A stretch of 27,500 bases of DNA from Prorocentrum cordatum (lineage: Eukaryota > Sar > Dinophyceae > Prorocentrales > Prorocentraceae), in the NCBI GenBank assembly GCA_963575745.1, contig CAUYUJ010020596.1, positions 64,102 to 91,601 on the forward strand, in the 5' to 3' direction. Every line of letters begins with the position of its first letter. Within the stretch, counting starts at the first letter, position 1. The notes beneath the pieces are model-generated. The model was given only the letters and a program-made list of their open reading frames with translations. It searched no databases and was not told where the DNA came from. This document shows, one piece after another, positions 26,084 through 27,500 of this stretch. The translations under genes were made by a program, and so were the position numbers.

Positions 26084-26240
26084 GCCCTCGATCCTCGATC
26101 CAGGAGCCTCGTCCCTGTATCCTGGATCCTCGATCCTGGAGCTCGATACTGGATCCTGGATCCTCGATCATGGATCGCCGATCCTGCAGCTCGATCCTCG
26201 GCCCTGGACCCTCGAATCCTGGAGCTCGATGCTCGATCGT
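26084..26240. repeat. Degenerate GATCCTGGAGCTC-type minisatellite
   Basis: Words such as CCTCGATCC, CCTGGATCC and GGAGCTCGAT recur every 10-20 bp across about 155 bp. The array is dense in GATC and partly self-complementary (GATCC/GGATC, GAGCTC). Confidence 0.75.
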
Positions 26241-26267
26241 AGGCCCGCGGCGTTTGCAGAGCGGGGT

Positions 26268-26408
26268 GCTCCTCCTCCTCCTCCTCCTCCTCCTCCTCGT
26301 CTTCGTCCTCATTGCCTCTCCTCCTTTCCTCCTCCTGTTCTTCCTGACCGAGTCGGTGGAGCAGGGGGAGGAGCAGCAGGAGGAGGAGGAGGAGGAGGAG
26401 GAGGAGGA
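26268..26408. repeat. Opposed CTC and GGA tracts around a short spacer
   Basis: CTC units (26268-26304, then looser to about 26345) are followed by GGA units (26361-26408). This forms a small inverted arrangement like the large one at 20369-21036. Confidence 0.85.
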
Positions 26409-26885
26409 AGACCTTTCGGACCCTTTGACCAGGCGCAGGAGGGGGGCTGGGGGGCGACAGCGACCCCCGCACGGCGCAGCTCTAGCACTGGCGGGACCAG
26501 CACCAAGGGACCTCCGCGACCACGACAGCCCGTCAACCGACCCCCCCAACGGGGGGCCCGGGAGCAGCTGCCATGGCGGCCGTCGGCCACGCGCAGAGGG
26601 GGGGGGTAGGGGGAGGGGGCAAGGCTTCTTCGAGCAGCTCTGCTCCTCAGAAGGCGTGGGCCTTCTCTTCAGATGTATGGCCCGCGCCTGCTAAGAAGCT
26701 GCCTCTAAGGTGCCTTCCCCCGTCCCCCTTTACCCCCCTTCTGCGCGCCGCCATGGACGGGCCGCACTCGTCACCTGCGTTCGCGGCATGGCATCCGGCG
26801 TAACGTGCATCGAGGGCCCTCTGTGAGGCCTTCGGGAGCCCTTCGCGTCCGGGGTGATTGCCCTGCCTCCTCGATCCGACTTCGA
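26409..26885. other. GC-rich stretch without a recognisable gene
   Basis: Short open frames rich in Gly, Ser and Pro occur, and none has a domain. A G-run region (about 26598-26620) lies inside. No gene is claimed. Confidence 0.4.
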
Positions 26886-26944
26886 TTCCTCCTCCTCCTC
26901 CTCCTCCTCCTCCTCCTGCGCCTCCTGCGCCTCCTTCTCCTCCT
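26886..26944. repeat. Short (CTC)n microsatellite
   Basis: About 60 bp of CTC with CGC variants on the plus strand. Confidence 0.85.
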
Positions 26945-27330
26945 TACGGCTGAGCCCCGAACAACCTGTCGCCCGGTGCCTTCCGTCCGCGGTGGCCTAG
27001 TTGCCGCACGTCGCACGACAGCTCGGCAGGAACCTCTTCTCCCATCTTTGGACTGTTATGCGATGCGTTGGCGGCTCTGCCGTCTGCCCGCACCCCTCTG
27101 CCCTTTGCCCCCCTCGACCCGCTCGCCGATCGGGGGGGCCGGAGCCTCGACCGCTCGCGTGTGGCAGTACGGGGAACACGGGCAGCTGGCACGACAGGCC
27201 TGCACACCGTGCTTCGCCACTGGCCTCCCGCCTCCTCCCAGCGGTGACTGGATGCTGCCAGTGCGGCTCTGGATTGAGTCTTGACGTTCGGATGCAACTC
27301 CTGGGAAGTCAAATTGCCCTGGTCCTACAT
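26945..27330. other. Unique stretch without a recognisable gene
   Basis: Both strands were read for LINE motifs, SL sequence and RNA-gene features. None was found. Confidence 0.4.
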
Positions 27331-27400
27331 CCGGATTCATCCCGCCTAATTGCGCTTAATCCGGCTTCATCCCGCTTAATCCCGCTTAATCCAGGTTAAT
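27331..27400. repeat. Tandem array of a 10-bp repeat, consensus CCCGCTTAAT
   Basis: Seven consecutive 10-bp units, exactly in phase, with variants such as CCGGATTCAT, CCCGCCTAAT and CCAGGTTAAT. A hairpin, GCCCCC/GGGGGC (27424-27439), and another GGCTTAATCC follow. Confidence 0.8.
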
Positions 27401-27500
27401 CCGAGGCCCACTCTGGCGTAACGGCCCCCCAATGGGGGCTTAATCCTTTTTGATCCTTCCGACCAAAAGCTCCCAGTAGTTGCCTCCTAGTTGACGGGGC

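Noticed and set aside
26573-26803. Possible first exon rich in Ser/Ala/Pro starting MAAVGHAQ
   Set aside because: It is short and low in complexity, and no domain or SL context supports it.

Overview
This window is nuclear DNA of a dinoflagellate. The decisive evidence is a 22/22 match to the dinoflagellate spliced leader (SL) at 14021-14042 on the minus strand. That match sits at the 5' end of a LINE-type retrotransposon and is followed by a truncated second SL. The GC-rich sequence, the huge CTC/GAG and GAT microsatellites and the absence of any recognisable host gene all fit. I cannot name the genus with confidence.

Layout. (1) 1-7263: LINE copy A, plus strand, close to full length but decayed. 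It has a degenerate SL doublet at its 5' end, a broken ORF1 (zinc finger plus coiled coil), a broken ORF2 (endonuclease, reverse transcriptase (RT), zinc knuckle, RNase H) and three hairpins at its 3' end. (2) 7264-7971: CTC microsatellite in two blocks around a 155-bp unique island. (3) 7972-14042: LINE copy C, minus strand, of a different lineage. It is full length from SL to 3' end, with an intact 413-codon ORF1 and a multiply frameshifted ORF2. (4) 14043-14371: CTC microsatellite. (5) About 14372-20261: LINE copy B, plus strand, related to A. It is truncated within ORF1, but its ORF2 is open for about 1,505 codons and broken only near the C-terminus, at a run of 10 C. (6) 20262-21152: T62, CT, CTC, GGA and TG tracts. 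(7) 21153-27500: no recognisable genes. This part holds a GAT array of about 1.3 kb, GGA arrays, a duplicated unit of about 407 bp with 74-bp subrepeats, an 82-bp repeat array, a 142-bp inverted-repeat element, and several minisatellites.

How the parts relate. All three LINE copies start and end at tracts whose plus strand is CTC-rich, whichever way the element points. This suggests LINE lineages that insert into CTC/GAG microsatellites. The SL at the 5' end of C, and its probable relict at the 5' end of A, suggest that the retrotransposed RNA was a trans-spliced mRNA. ORF1 would be the RNA-binding partner. ORF2 would supply the endonuclease, the RT with an atypical [L/V/H]-[V/I]-D-D active site, an RNase H and C-terminal zinc ribbons. 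No host coding gene, tRNA, rRNA or CRISPR could be supported.
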